NCBI RefSeq assembly: GCF_002162375.1
Contig: NZ_CP021425.1
Coordinates: forward strand, 6,265,276-6,329,275
Direction of reading: 5' to 3'
Length of the DNA stretch: 64,000 nt
Source: Oleiphilus messinensis
Lineage (GTDB): Bacteria; Pseudomonadota; Gammaproteobacteria; Pseudomonadales; Oleiphilaceae
The notes beneath the pieces were generated by a model, which worked only from the letters and a program-made list of their open reading frames with translations, ran no database searches and was not told the DNA's origin. Position 1 is the stretch's first letter. Each line of letters opens with the position of its first letter. The position numbers and the translations under genes were made by a program. Positions 9,745 to 19,590 of the stretch are shown here, piece by piece.

Positions 9745-10689
9745 CTACAAATCATAGCCCAGCCATGTTGCCACCGAACCGGCTGTTTTCTGGAAATAGT
9801 CGCGTTGGCTCTGGCTTAGTTTGTCCTCCCAGGTATCAGGCTGTTTTAACTTGGTTGAAAATCGCATTCTGCTGTCATTTCCCAATACGTGGTAGGCCGG
9901 TAACGCTATATCATCAGACCATTCTTGTGGTTCGACTCCCAGAAAACCAAACAATCGATTCAGGGTTACTGCCGGAGACGCGCACAAATCTTCATACTTC
10001 ACGATTTCAAACGGTATATTCATCCGTTGGGTGACTCGTATTGCCGTGGCAACGAACCGGGTCCAGGACAACACCGCATTTTCGAAGCTTTGCTTGTTCC
10101 GTTTTACATTAGACCAACCGACAGCTCTGCCATCACGAACCAACAAAATTGGCCTAACCTCCAACCCATTGGCGCTGTTCAGGTTCTCACACCGAATGGG
10201 TGCTTTGGACGAGTCGACAAATACACTCGCATTCTCGATTGCTAATGCAGCCTGCATCATCCGTACATTTTGTTCATGAACGCGATTAAGCATGTTTGCA
10301 GTGGGGGGGAAAATACGTAATGCGGCGTGACGTATGCGTTCCGCTACATCGGAGCGGAGCGAGGCGTTCATAACACGATACATCATCTGGTTACGAGTCC
10401 AGTAATAGCGAACTCCCAAGTCTGGAAAAGCCTTCTCTTCACCATCCACGGCCATACGCTTGGACAACGCTTGCCACCATGCACAATCCACAACCGGTGT
10501 ACCACATGAACAAATGTATTCTCTGGCGCGATCCGCGTTGAAAAGCCACCAATCCGACCCTCCATGCGCTTCACCAGTGGTGGCAATTTGCGAATGAGCC
10601 CCCAACATCATTGCCAATAGGGTCGAGCCTGAATAGGCTGATGACATAATGTAACCAACTTTAACTTTCACCCGGTTAATCCTTTCCAT
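9745..10689 (-). CDS. Sulfotransferase, second of four
   Basis: The 314-residue protein has the PAPS-binding loop SSAYSGSTLLAMMLG near residues 16-30, a variant in which a tyrosine and glycine replace the usual Arg-Ser pair of xRSGTT. The 3'-phosphate segment LLVRDGRAVGWSNV lies near residue 182 and VKYEDLCASP near 232. It belongs to the bacterial sulfotransferase superfamily but is clearly divergent from the other three here. It lies 24 bp after the methyltransferase, in the same minus-strand operon. Confidence 0.85.
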   Translation of the reverse strand: MERINRVKVKVGYIMSSAYSGSTLLAMMLGAHSQIATTGEAHGGSDWWLFNADRAREYICSCGTPVVDCAWWQALSKRMAVDGEEKAFPDLGVRYYWTRNQMMYRVMNASLRSDVAERIRHAALRIFPPTANMLNRVHEQNVRMMQAALAIENASVFVDSSKAPIRCENLNSANGLEVRPILLVRDGRAVGWSNVKRNKQSFENAVLSWTRFVATAIRVTQRMNIPFEIVKYEDLCASPAVTLNRLFGFLGVEPQEWSDDIALPAYHVLGNDSRMRFSTKLKQPDTWEDKLSQSQRDYFQKTAGSVATWLGYDL

Positions 10690-10713
10690 TCAACTTAAAT
10701 GCCTTCAATTAGC

Positions 10714-11460
10714 CTAAGTTTTTTCAGGTTTTTCGAGCGCAATCAGCATATGATAGGCTGAGGTAGCGTACAGCCATTTCAGCCAGGAAGGCCGCTTTCG
10801 CCAGGGCTCAGGCGCAGACCCATCACGCTTTCCGGAGCCAAAAATAGACTGGCGAAGTTTTCGGTATACACGTCGCAACAAGCGAGGCAACCAAAGCAAT
10901 TCATATCCATCCATATCCAAGACCCGAAATCCAACACGTCGGCTTTGAGTAACGTAAGTGTCCGCAGATTTAAACTTGACGTCACGAAGGTGGATCTCAC
11001 CACCGAATTTTCGATTCAAGCGCCGCTCCCAGGTAAATGGCGAGTGCACAGTATGAGCAGAGAATACGACCTTTCCACCAGGTTTTAGTATGCGATACAA
11101 CTCTGCAAACCCCTCTGCTGGATCATCCAAATAGAGGATAACTCCCAGACAATAAATAAAATCTACTGAATTATCTGCAAGGCCAGTTTGAGAGATACTC
11201 GCTTTACGATAATTAAAGGTATTCCAGGTATTAAGTTCATCAAACAAATCAATGCCTTGTATTTTCTCATAGCCACGTTGGTGCCAATACATAGCGAGTT
11301 TGCCATCACCACAACCCGCATCAAGTATCACGCTCTTCTTGTCCTGCGGAATATACTGACCAATGTAACGTAACCTGGGATCATTGGAACGCTCCAAAAG
11401 CCGCCCATTTCGCGCCACATGCCGGGACAGATAGATGTCGCTAATTTCATGATGATCCAT
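10714..11460 (-). CDS. Class I SAM-dependent methyltransferase
   Basis: The 248-residue protein has motif I VILDAGCGDGKLAM near residues 39-52, an acidic GIDLFDE post-I region and FIYCLGVILYLDDP as the motif IV region. These are the features of the Methyltransf_11 group. Its start overlaps the upstream flippase gene by 14 nt. A role in methylating a sugar of the polysaccharide is likely from context, but the substrate is unknown. Confidence 0.85.
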   Translation of the reverse strand: MDHHEISDIYLSRHVARNGRLLERSNDPRLRYIGQYIPQDKKSVILDAGCGDGKLAMYWHQRGYEKIQGIDLFDELNTWNTFNYRKASISQTGLADNSVDFIYCLGVILYLDDPAEGFAELYRILKPGGKVVFSAHTVHSPFTWERRLNRKFGGEIHLRDVKFKSADTYVTQSRRVGFRVLDMDGYELLWLPRLLRRVYRKLRQSIFGSGKRDGSAPEPWRKRPSWLKWLYATSAYHMLIALEKPEKT

Positions 11461-12925
11461 TACTGAGTCCCCTTCGCTTTATTGTTATCAAATGAGATTT
11501 AAGGCCGATGAACGCGGCAATACCAGTAGTCCGGTATGTAAGAAGTAGAATAACGAGGTAAACACACGTCACCATGATCATTCTCATCAAGATATGATCA
11601 ATTTGTTTACAAAGTAACGATGCCCCGGCCGCAATCAGGGCACAAAATAGAATTTTAGACAATAACCGAAAATTGAAGCCCGAAAACATCCAGACTCCAA
11701 GTCGCCAACGCACCAATAGCAGATGCAAGGGGATTTCTACGCAATAGGATGCTATCAGTGTCCCATAAACCGCTCCCATGTATCCAAACTCAGGAATTAA
11801 CACCCAGTTCAAACTCACACCCGCGATTACAGTAATCAGCAAGACCAATGGTAGAAACTGTGGGTTACCACCGGCAACCAAAAGGTTTCCATAGTTGGCC
11901 ATTCTGCCGAATAACAACAATAAATACAGTTGAAAGGGCAATACGGCCTCTGCATATGCGGCGGTAAATAAAAACGGAATCACGTCATCCGCCAGCACTA
12001 GCCCCAGGATCATAATCGGAATCATAAATACAGCGACTTTCAAAAGCGCGGATTGCCACAAATGCACAAGATCCACCAGCCGGCCTTGTAGATAAAACTG
12101 CCTTAAGTCGACCAGTGTCACAGTCGCGACGGACCCTGTAATCATAGCCACAACAGGCAATTGCTGAGCACCAATCACAAAAACAGCAAACTCTTCTGGA
12201 GTCCCCATGGATGCTACAAACAACTTGTCTAATTGCACCTGAACCGCACCCAGAACGGCAGCGATTCCAACGGGTATTGCAAACTTTACCTGAGCGACCA
12301 GACTCTTATAGTTTGGCCAAAGTTGACCAGAGCAACTCCGATACATCAACCCGAGCGCCCAAGGCAAAACCAAAAATCCACTGATCGTCAAGCCTACAAG
12401 CGCCGCACTGGGTGTTTGCCAGTAACATGCCCCCAACAAAACCATAACCAAAGCAATGAATCGACTGACTACCGTAAACATGGGCACCTGCTGTACTTTA
12501 TTCATTGCCGTAAGGCACGCTGGCAAGGCTAAAATAGGCAACGCTACAAGGGAATAAGGTGCGAGATAATTCAGCAGTGAGGCGAGTCCCGGATTATTAA
12601 ACTGATCAGCCAGCAGTTTATTGCCACCAAGCAGTAAAAAAAGGCTGAATAACATTCCCATAAAGGTAAGAAGTATTAGGGTTTCACCTAACAATCCACG
12701 GGAGCGCACCGTTTCACCTGCCATGAAATAAAGTGGAGCCCGGTGCAAACCCAAAGCGAGAAAAGGTAAAACAAAGGTAAACGCGAGTACGGCTTGACTG
12801 AAAGAAGCGAAATCCTGTTTATCAAATACCCGGGTTAACACCACTACGCAAATCACACCAATTAGCGCATTTAAAAACTGCCCCAGCGCAAGGATTGCCG
12901 ATTTAAGCGTCCTTGATATGATCAT
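11447..12925 (-). CDS. Wzx-type oligosaccharide flippase
   Basis: The 492-residue protein is hydrophobic throughout with about 12-14 membrane segments and begins with SAILALGQFLNALIGVICVV, as MOP/MATE-superfamily polysaccharide flippases do. It should move the undecaprenyl-diphosphate-linked repeat unit to the periplasm. Its ATG overlaps the stop of the upstream gene as ATGA, which suggests translational coupling. This is one of two Wzx-like genes in the window (the other at 38399), consistent with two distinct glycans. Confidence 0.87.
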   Translation of the reverse strand: MIISRTLKSAILALGQFLNALIGVICVVVLTRVFDKQDFASFSQAVLAFTFVLPFLALGLHRAPLYFMAGETVRSRGLLGETLILLTFMGMLFSLFLLLGGNKLLADQFNNPGLASLLNYLAPYSLVALPILALPACLTAMNKVQQVPMFTVVSRFIALVMVLLGACYWQTPSAALVGLTISGFLVLPWALGLMYRSCSGQLWPNYKSLVAQVKFAIPVGIAAVLGAVQVQLDKLFVASMGTPEEFAVFVIGAQQLPVVAMITGSVATVTLVDLRQFYLQGRLVDLVHLWQSALLKVAVFMIPIMILGLVLADDVIPFLFTAAYAEAVLPFQLYLLLLFGRMANYGNLLVAGGNPQFLPLVLLITVIAGVSLNWVLIPEFGYMGAVYGTLIASYCVEIPLHLLLVRWRLGVWMFSGFNFRLLSKILFCALIAAGASLLCKQIDHILMRMIMVTCVYLVILLLTYRTTGIAAFIGLKSHLITIKRRGLSNGSS

Positions 12926-14022
12926 GCAACATTCGACTTGCGATCAATAACCGTTTGATAGTCATAGTATTCAATTTCGCGAACCGAACGACTCAAATCG
13001 GTATGACAGGACAAAGGCTGGCTTAAAGGGTCCCGGCGGAATGCCAGGAGAGAATGGGTCACGGCCAATTCCTCAGGAAGGTAATCTTTGAATCGTGCTG
13101 CCAACTTATGCTTGGCAATACGCTTAACATCCTCACGATCAATGTAACTTTTGATATGTCGGGCAGACAATCCCAGCATTTCAAACAAACGAATGAATTC
13201 ACACTCTCGAAGGCGGTTTTGGGAGTTGAAGCGCCCGGAAATCAGCTTTGTAAAAGTAAAATCACTGTAGTATAAGTAATGAAGACGCCACAACGATTGA
13301 TCAACATGGCGCAGAGCATTAGCATCAAATAGATCCAACTTGTGAAAGAAACTAATATCGCTTGAGAACCAATCCTTATTAAGCCTTTGTAAATTTGTGA
13401 CTAATATTGACTCAGGAATCCGTTGCAAAACTGAATTACTATAGAAAATATCGATCTTGACTGAAGGACCATTAAACCGTTCCGGAGAACAGTCAGGTGC
13501 AATTAAGTAGTGGACGTTGAACGCTTTAAGCAGTTCAGAATTTGGCGCCTTATCAACATAGACTCGCTTGAGAACTGCAATCCGTTCATCATGAACTGCC
13601 GACTCACTCTCCGTTCCCAACAATTTGAGCATATCAGGATGCTCCAGACACTGCTGAATACTCTTCCGAAAATTTGGGTAGGACAAGTGCCCATGATGAT
13701 CAAAAGTATATATTTCCCTGGCCCCGGCGAGATAAAACAGAATAATATCGATACCGTGCCAACCTGTACCCCATTCAAGGATGCACTTATTGCGGATGCG
13801 AACACCGCAGGTACTTTGCATTAGTTCAAGATTCTCGATACCCGACCGAATCCGTGCTTCGAAGTTTACACGGGATTCGATCGCCCCTCCTCTAATCAAT
13901 CGGGTCAACTGTTCGTTCAACCTGAATCCGAGAGCTCCGGGTAAAAGTCCGATCAGATTTTGTAGTAAAACTTTTACCCGCCAATTACGAGCCAATTTTC
14001 GTATCAAACTAAATGTTCTCAT
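12922..14022 (-). CDS. Putative methyltransferase-like protein of polysaccharide locus
   Basis: The 366-residue protein contains ILEWGTGWHGIDIILF near residues 80-95, which looks like a class I SAM-binding loop (ExGxGxxG), followed by EIYTFDHHGHL in the post-I position. The C-terminal half does not resemble a family I know. It sits between the flippase (4-nt ATGA overlap) and the BNR-repeat gene. A SAM-dependent modification of the glycan is likely but unproven. Confidence 0.6.
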   Translation of the reverse strand: MRTFSLIRKLARNWRVKVLLQNLIGLLPGALGFRLNEQLTRLIRGGAIESRVNFEARIRSGIENLELMQSTCGVRIRNKCILEWGTGWHGIDIILFYLAGAREIYTFDHHGHLSYPNFRKSIQQCLEHPDMLKLLGTESESAVHDERIAVLKRVYVDKAPNSELLKAFNVHYLIAPDCSPERFNGPSVKIDIFYSNSVLQRIPESILVTNLQRLNKDWFSSDISFFHKLDLFDANALRHVDQSLWRLHYLYYSDFTFTKLISGRFNSQNRLRECEFIRLFEMLGLSARHIKSYIDREDVKRIAKHKLAARFKDYLPEELAVTHSLLAFRRDPLSQPLSCHTDLSRSVREIEYYDYQTVIDRKSNVA

Positions 14023-14088
14023 ATATGTAATAGGCCAAATAACCTAAACCCTCACCAATGCGCTCATTCAGAGCTTTATTCTAAATCA

Positions 14089-15162
14089 TCATGTCAGTGC
14101 ATTGTCTGGCTCTGGAACATATTCCCGCTCTTGCCATGCCTGTTTCAGGTCAAAAACCAACATACAGCCATCAGAGCCGACTACAGCTTGCCCGAAAGCA
14201 TACAAGATAGCAGTGTGATTCACTCCCGATGGAAACAAGTATGTCCCATACTGAAAATACCGCATATGCCACCGATCTTTAGTAGCTTGATGCAAAATTT
14301 TCCATCGTTGACCATCTTTGCTGAAATAGATGTACACACGCTGCGAATGATTTACATCACTTGGCTCAACCACAGTGGCAAAGATATAAAAGTCGGCGCA
14401 CACCGTACTGTAAAATACACTTCCAGGTAAGTCAGCCGTGTGTTTGCACAGACCTGTCGCCGGATCCAGCCATTGCGCGACATTATTATCAACTTCAGTG
14501 TCTGTGGGCAAAATAACTCCATCAGACAACGGTATCAAACTGACTGCCCTGGCACGCTGAGAACCGGTTAAAACCGGTTTCAGGTAAGCAAACGAATCCG
14601 TAGTCAAGTAGACCCCACTTTCATGATCCAGATCGCCAGTCAATACCCACAGTCCCCGGCGAAATGAATCCCAATAAACACCATGCACATGTCGCACTGC
14701 GCCATCAGGAAATGTGTGCACTACAGACCAAGTGTTTCCCTGATCCAGAGAACGAAATATATGGACAGACGTTCGCTCCGGGTTACTGAAGTACTCTCCA
14801 AAATATAACCTATTCCCTTCATCCACACATATATTGAGCGGTCTCGAGCCACGGACAAATCGATAGGTTTTCCGAAACTCCTGTTCTCCCTTGGCCCTGC
14901 AGTAGATCCCGCTCTTCAATACAGCGACCTGGCTACCATCCGGGAAAACATGAAAGTGATGAATACCTTCTCGAAACAATCGCGCCAGCAGCCTGAACTG
15001 CACTTTCAAACTGTGTTTAAAACCCGGACGTAACAAACCCTGTTTGACGTAGGTGGCACCACCGTCATCAGAGCAAAACAGTCTAAATCCTCGACTTGCC
15101 CAGAGACGGCCCGAGTCGTCCAGATGTAGGGGTCGAACTCCCCTTCTCTTTGCCATTTTCAT
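14089..15162 (-). CDS. BNR/sialidase-fold repeat protein
   Basis: The 357-residue protein has several Asp-box motifs: CSDDGGATY near residue 32, SLDQGNTWSV near 139 and SKDGQRWKI near 280. These mark a beta-propeller of the sialidase/BNR superfamily. No signal peptide is visible, which is unusual for a glycosidase of this fold. It may be a glycan-binding or cytoplasmic assembly factor. The start at 15162 lies 80 nt inside the upstream sulfotransferase gene; the first Asp-box is so near the start that an ATG beyond the overlap would cut the fold, so the overlap seems real. Confidence 0.7.
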   Translation of the reverse strand: MKMAKRRGVRPLHLDDSGRLWASRGFRLFCSDDGGATYVKQGLLRPGFKHSLKVQFRLLARLFREGIHHFHVFPDGSQVAVLKSGIYCRAKGEQEFRKTYRFVRGSRPLNICVDEGNRLYFGEYFSNPERTSVHIFRSLDQGNTWSVVHTFPDGAVRHVHGVYWDSFRRGLWVLTGDLDHESGVYLTTDSFAYLKPVLTGSQRARAVSLIPLSDGVILPTDTEVDNNVAQWLDPATGLCKHTADLPGSVFYSTVCADFYIFATVVEPSDVNHSQRVYIYFSKDGQRWKILHQATKDRWHMRYFQYGTYLFPSGVNHTAILYAFGQAVVGSDGCMLVFDLKQAWQEREYVPEPDNALT

Positions 15163-16144
15163 ACTTTACGACCTTGACGATTCGGTAAATCAGCTGCCCC
15201 ATTGCAAAAATCACTGTCCACACCCGGATCTTACAATGCCCCCAGAAGGAAAGCCTGTCTTCTGTTGGGCTGTAGTTTCCCATTCCCATTACTTGACTAC
15301 ACAGTTTTTCAGTCAACACACATTGGTATGCAGTCAAGTTCTGACGCCATTTTTGGCTGTTTTCAGGGAGGAGTGGACCAAACGTTTCTTTTTTCCATTC
15401 CATTTCAGATTCGGAAACTAACTCACCACTAACCTTGGCATATCCAAGCATGCTTACATCATAACTCAGAGACAGAAACTGGCAGATGCGGTGAAGCGTA
15501 TTGGCAGGGTCAGAGATAAGCGCCTCATACGAGCACTCATGGTAGTTTCCCGGCATCCTGTTTTTGCCGTCAGCAACGCCCATTTTAATTTGTACACTAT
15601 TCGCAAACAGGTGCCACATTACCGGTTTTGATCTGGACCACGCGGCTTTACGTTTGGAAAGTAAGACATCTCTGGGGTCTCGATAAATATGAATCACTTT
15701 CGCATCCGGGAAAATACGCCAGATCAACATCATCCATTCCAGACACCGAGGGTCTTTATCACCAACCCATGGAATGAAGGTCTTTTCATCTGCCTTTCGC
15801 TTCTGTATGTAGGTCGATAGCAGGTAGCGATAGAACGCACTACCCGTAGCCTCTTTGCAAACGCCTTTTTCCAACTCAACTAAACTCAAATTCAGACGCT
15901 GAATTTTTTCATCTTGAGCCAATACTTCAACCAAACCGGATATTCCAAGTTGCTGACGCAATTGCCCATATTTACCATTTGCTACGTAGCGACGAAGGAA
16001 ACTGGTTTCTGGAGGAAACATAATATCAGGATGAGCATGAAGCATACTTTGCAACAGGGATGTCCCTGAACGCCCTACACCCACAACAAACACGACATTG
16101 TTGAATTCTTCCTTTATCTCAGAATCTTCGTGTTTTGTATTCAT
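15083..16144 (-). CDS. Sulfotransferase, third of four
   Basis: The 353-residue protein shows VVGVGRSGTSLLQSML near residues 19-34 as the PAPS 5'-phosphosulfate loop and VIHIYRDPRDVLLSKR near residue 145 as the 3'-phosphate site. CSYEALISDP corresponds to the third landmark. Its ATG is directly next to the stop of the heparinase-like gene (16145), and its last 80 nt overlap the BNR gene. This tight packing suggests one transcript and a joint function on one polysaccharide. Confidence 0.9.
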   Translation of the reverse strand: MNTKHEDSEIKEEFNNVVFVVGVGRSGTSLLQSMLHAHPDIMFPPETSFLRRYVANGKYGQLRQQLGISGLVEVLAQDEKIQRLNLSLVELEKGVCKEATGSAFYRYLLSTYIQKRKADEKTFIPWVGDKDPRCLEWMMLIWRIFPDAKVIHIYRDPRDVLLSKRKAAWSRSKPVMWHLFANSVQIKMGVADGKNRMPGNYHECSYEALISDPANTLHRICQFLSLSYDVSMLGYAKVSGELVSESEMEWKKETFGPLLPENSQKWRQNLTAYQCVLTEKLCSQVMGMGNYSPTEDRLSFWGHCKIRVWTVIFAMGQLIYRIVKVVKYENGKEKGSSTPTSGRLGPSLGKSRI

Positions 16145-18307
16145 TTATTGTGCTCTTAACAACTCGTCAATTGCGACATCAATTCGACCCGGAATCTGTA
16201 CCGTATTACCGGTAACGACCGCATCTACCAGATCGAACTGACCAATCGCCGTAAGTATGACAGCGCCTGACGTAACCCAACCTCGGAGATGAATCGTTGA
16301 TGCATGCTCAAACTCACCGTAGTGCCGGGAAAAACTCGCATCCGGGAAATGCTCACCTGCTTCCACCAAATGCTCCTGCACATCGGGTAATGAACAGAGC
16401 CAGGATAACGTCAACTCATCCTTGTGCACTGGAACACTATAAACACCTCGTTTTACGTTATGAGCCGGATACGCACCCAAATGCCAGGCCAAATCAATAT
16501 TCACGGGTGAATCTGTCTGGACATAATCAATCACATAACAACCTTGATCCACCGGTAAACACCAGCGGTAATGATAGGTAAGCCGATCTTTTCGTGAATA
16601 TCCAGAGTGATAGCCGCCAAACAACTCACCAGGCAGCCCCTTCTGTGCGATACCGTGCGCCCAGTCCAGAAACAGGAAAGGTCGATAAGGGTTCATTTGG
16701 CTTTGCATATCGATCTGGATGGTATTATGACCCGCCGTACCACGGTACCACTCATGAATCTTAGGATCGGCATAGCATCCTGATCCAGCATCTACCAGAA
16801 CATTGTTGCCTTTCCACCAAAAATCAAAATGCAATTGATCAGCCTGTTGACCGTAGCGAGACAACACTGGACCACAACGCAAAACACCGGACCAATTTTG
16901 CCGACGGTGGAGCATCAATCCAGCCTTGCTGAAGCAGTGCAAGCCCGGTTGATCCGAGTGCGCCGAATTCAGCTGAACCTGACGATTACGATGACCGGAC
17001 AGTCCCAACCAGATTAATGCTTCATCCCACGGGCCGGGTTCAAGTGCTGTGTTTTGATCCAGGATACGGTTAACTACCGCCAATATTGGTCTAAAATCAG
17101 CAAAATCCGTTTCGCACCATGGCACAAAGTAAGCACCATCATTTGGTCCCCAATTTGGTAATTCACCTTTTTTTCCAACCTGCATCACTGACAATAAAGC
17201 GCGAGACATCACCAGTCGGTTGTCAATCAGACTCAACAAATCAGTATCCTGATCCAATTGAGCAAGTTTACGGACCCAAGTCAAATAGCCTAACGCCAAT
17301 CGGTGGTAATTATGTGAGGGCTGTATATAGCCACCATCCTCATGCCATTGACTTTCCAATACCTCAATCAAATATGCCCGCCCTCGTTTTCGCCACTGAG
17401 CAGCTTGAGGCAGTCCGGAAAACAAGATACTCGGTAGATAGAATCCGAGAATTCCGGCCAGGTAATGATTGTTGGAAATACAACGACGAGCAAACTCAAT
17501 ATCTTCAAAACAAAAATACGCGCAACAGCTGATTTGATCCATCAAAGTATCAAACCACGACTCAGTCAAAAGTCCAGCATGCTCTAGAACATAAAGTGTG
17601 TATATTGCCATCAAACCACGGATGGCCACCTCCTGCTCGCTGACCCAGTGAGGACCTTGATTAATCGGATTCAGCTCTGAAAAAGACTGCCACTGTGCCA
17701 TCAACCGATCGATCAACTGAATATCTTTACTGACTAGATAGGCACGCACAATATCAGGAACATGCAGAAACCGAGCGAACTCCCAACAGTTTTTGATATC
17801 ACCCGTCGGACCAGGCTTGGCACGTTGCAACACTTCACTCGCATGGCAAGGTTGCCAACGGTAGCCCGACTTTGGATCAATAAACCAATCTATCGGCCAA
17901 CTGTAGTCCGCTCGCCATCCTCGAAACGCCAGGATTTTACCAATAGCCGCGTCTCGACCTCGCTCAAGGATTCTGATGCGGTCAGATGCAGTGAGCTGCG
18001 TATACAAAAAATCTTCAATCTCCGAGAGATTTTCGCCAATAAAGGGCTTTTGATTCTCCCGCCACACTTCCATTGTAAAAGCACCGTTGTTGCGAAGCCG
18101 TGAACCTAAGGTGGTAGTGGCTCGCACCGGGTGTTGCATTTTGGCTAATCCAGATTTCTGAGACAGGACTCGCTTAACTCGAAAAAGAAACGCGGCGCTA
18201 CCGATCAACTGTATTTCTTTAAGGAGTCCAGAGGCCCGCTTAAAAGGATTTTGCAGAGTACTGGGTTGATGTGATTTTGCAGACATGGAACTTGATGTTA
18301 CAGGCAT
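16145..18307 (-). CDS. Heparinase II/III-like protein
   Basis: The protein (about 720 residues from the ATG at 18307) has the layout of heparinase II/III and alginate-lyase family proteins. An alpha-helical toroid fills roughly the first 400 residues. A beta-sandwich half then contains LHFDFWWKGNNVLVDAGSG and YRGTAGHNTIQID, the conserved family segments. Such proteins occur in many exopolysaccharide loci, where they may trim or epimerise uronic-acid-containing chains rather than degrade food. No signal peptide is obvious. The frame can be extended to a GTG at 18322, but the ATG at 18307 follows GAGGTG and clears the upstream stop at 18316. Confidence 0.85.
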   Translation of the reverse strand: MPVTSSSMSAKSHQPSTLQNPFKRASGLLKEIQLIGSAAFLFRVKRVLSQKSGLAKMQHPVRATTTLGSRLRNNGAFTMEVWRENQKPFIGENLSEIEDFLYTQLTASDRIRILERGRDAAIGKILAFRGWRADYSWPIDWFIDPKSGYRWQPCHASEVLQRAKPGPTGDIKNCWEFARFLHVPDIVRAYLVSKDIQLIDRLMAQWQSFSELNPINQGPHWVSEQEVAIRGLMAIYTLYVLEHAGLLTESWFDTLMDQISCCAYFCFEDIEFARRCISNNHYLAGILGFYLPSILFSGLPQAAQWRKRGRAYLIEVLESQWHEDGGYIQPSHNYHRLALGYLTWVRKLAQLDQDTDLLSLIDNRLVMSRALLSVMQVGKKGELPNWGPNDGAYFVPWCETDFADFRPILAVVNRILDQNTALEPGPWDEALIWLGLSGHRNRQVQLNSAHSDQPGLHCFSKAGLMLHRRQNWSGVLRCGPVLSRYGQQADQLHFDFWWKGNNVLVDAGSGCYADPKIHEWYRGTAGHNTIQIDMQSQMNPYRPFLFLDWAHGIAQKGLPGELFGGYHSGYSRKDRLTYHYRWCLPVDQGCYVIDYVQTDSPVNIDLAWHLGAYPAHNVKRGVYSVPVHKDELTLSWLCSLPDVQEHLVEAGEHFPDASFSRHYGEFEHASTIHLRGWVTSGAVILTAIGQFDLVDAVVTGNTVQIPGRIDVAIDELLRAQ

Positions 18308-18315
18308 TAAACTGA

Positions 18316-19590
18316 TCAGCACCTCGCATCAGACGTCGTCAATTGGGTACAGAGTTTATGCAGTTTGGTCGCAAGCGACTTGAAGTTCAGTTCTTCGCGT
18401 GCATACAAGAGGCCAGCCTGTCCCATTTTTTTGCGTTCCAAGACCGATTTTGATTTTAATTCAAGCACAGCAGTCACTAACTCCTCTGGGCTGTCAGGTT
18501 TGACCTTCACACCAGCACCAATCCCCGTAACCGGATCAAAACTGGAATTTATGCCGTAGATTACGGGTTTGGCACTGGCCAGATAATCCATTAATTTATT
18601 CGGGGTCGGTCCGTATTTAAACAGGGGCAAGTCCTTTAACCCCATGTAGGCAACGTCAATTTCTTGATAAAACCCCATAATGACATCTTTATTGACATAC
18701 TCATAAAACCTGAGGTTCTGCAATTCATGCTGCTCAGCCATCTCAACAATTCGCGCTTTATCCGGTCCTTCACCAACCAAATAGAAAAGTACATCATCTA
18801 TCCCATGTTCTCGCAATCGGATACATGCCTGAACAATACACTCCAGAGGATTTGCCAAACCATGGCTGCCCGCATACCCCACAATAAAATAACCCTGCTT
18901 CCGCAAGGATCGAATCTCATCATTTAATGGATGCTCTAAGGTTACCGATTCAACCTCTCCATTGTCACTCAACTCTATACCGTTTGGCAGGTAGGCGAAA
19001 CGATCTTTCTCGAGCCCTTGAGCAAACATATATTGATCTGCAGAGTGCCAAAGTGAAATGACTAAATCTGAATTCCGATACGCAATACGCTCGAGCCAAC
19101 CAAACAGCTTACTTAGAGGATGGCGGGCACTAATTGACCCCAACTCCACTAGCATTAAGGGCCAGAGATCACGGACCTCAAAAATGACCGGCACTTTAAA
19201 CTTACGTTTCAAATGCATCAGATTCATAACGATAAAAGGATGTGGCGTTGATCCCATGACAATACCTGGGCGGCCGATCAAGCGGGTAATACGATTACTA
19301 AAAAAAACGAGGCGAGCCGTGAAAGCAACCGTATTCCATAACCGGGCCACACCATTCCCCTCATAGCGGGGAACTTTTATCCATAAAAATTGAACACCAT
19401 CTACTTCTTTCAGCAAAAAGGAATCTTCAACTGATGGCGGTTTCGTATACAAATGATGAAAAGAGGCACTGATAATTGTCACCTTATGACCTAACTTGAC
19501 AAGATGACGAGCCAGAAAAAAATGACGGTATTCCATGCCATGTTCAAGATTGCCACTGTAATGATTGATAAGCCAAATATCAGGATACAT
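18316..19590 (-). CDS. Glycosyltransferase family 4 (WbuB-like)
   Basis: From the ATG at 19590 the protein has about 424 residues. It begins MYPDIWLINHYSG, then FLARHLVKLGHKVTII, and in the C-terminal half has FIVGYAGSHGLANPLECIVQ and GPTPNKLMDYLASAKPV. This is the WbuB-like branch of GT4, which often adds an amino sugar to the lipid-linked repeat. The ATG overlaps the sulfotransferase stop by 11 nt and has AGGAAC 7 nt upstream, which favours it over the GTG at 19614 that merely opens the frame. Confidence 0.88.
   Translation of the reverse strand: MYPDIWLINHYSGNLEHGMEYRHFFLARHLVKLGHKVTIISASFHHLYTKPPSVEDSFLLKEVDGVQFLWIKVPRYEGNGVARLWNTVAFTARLVFFSNRITRLIGRPGIVMGSTPHPFIVMNLMHLKRKFKVPVIFEVRDLWPLMLVELGSISARHPLSKLFGWLERIAYRNSDLVISLWHSADQYMFAQGLEKDRFAYLPNGIELSDNGEVESVTLEHPLNDEIRSLRKQGYFIVGYAGSHGLANPLECIVQACIRLREHGIDDVLFYLVGEGPDKARIVEMAEQHELQNLRFYEYVNKDVIMGFYQEIDVAYMGLKDLPLFKYGPTPNKLMDYLASAKPVIYGINSSFDPVTGIGAGVKVKPDSPEELVTAVLELKSKSVLERKKMGQAGLLYAREELNFKSLATKLHKLCTQLTTSDARC

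Noticed and set aside
17119-17532. 137-codon plus-strand open frame
   Set aside because: It is antisense to the heparinase-like gene, which is conserved across the same stretch.
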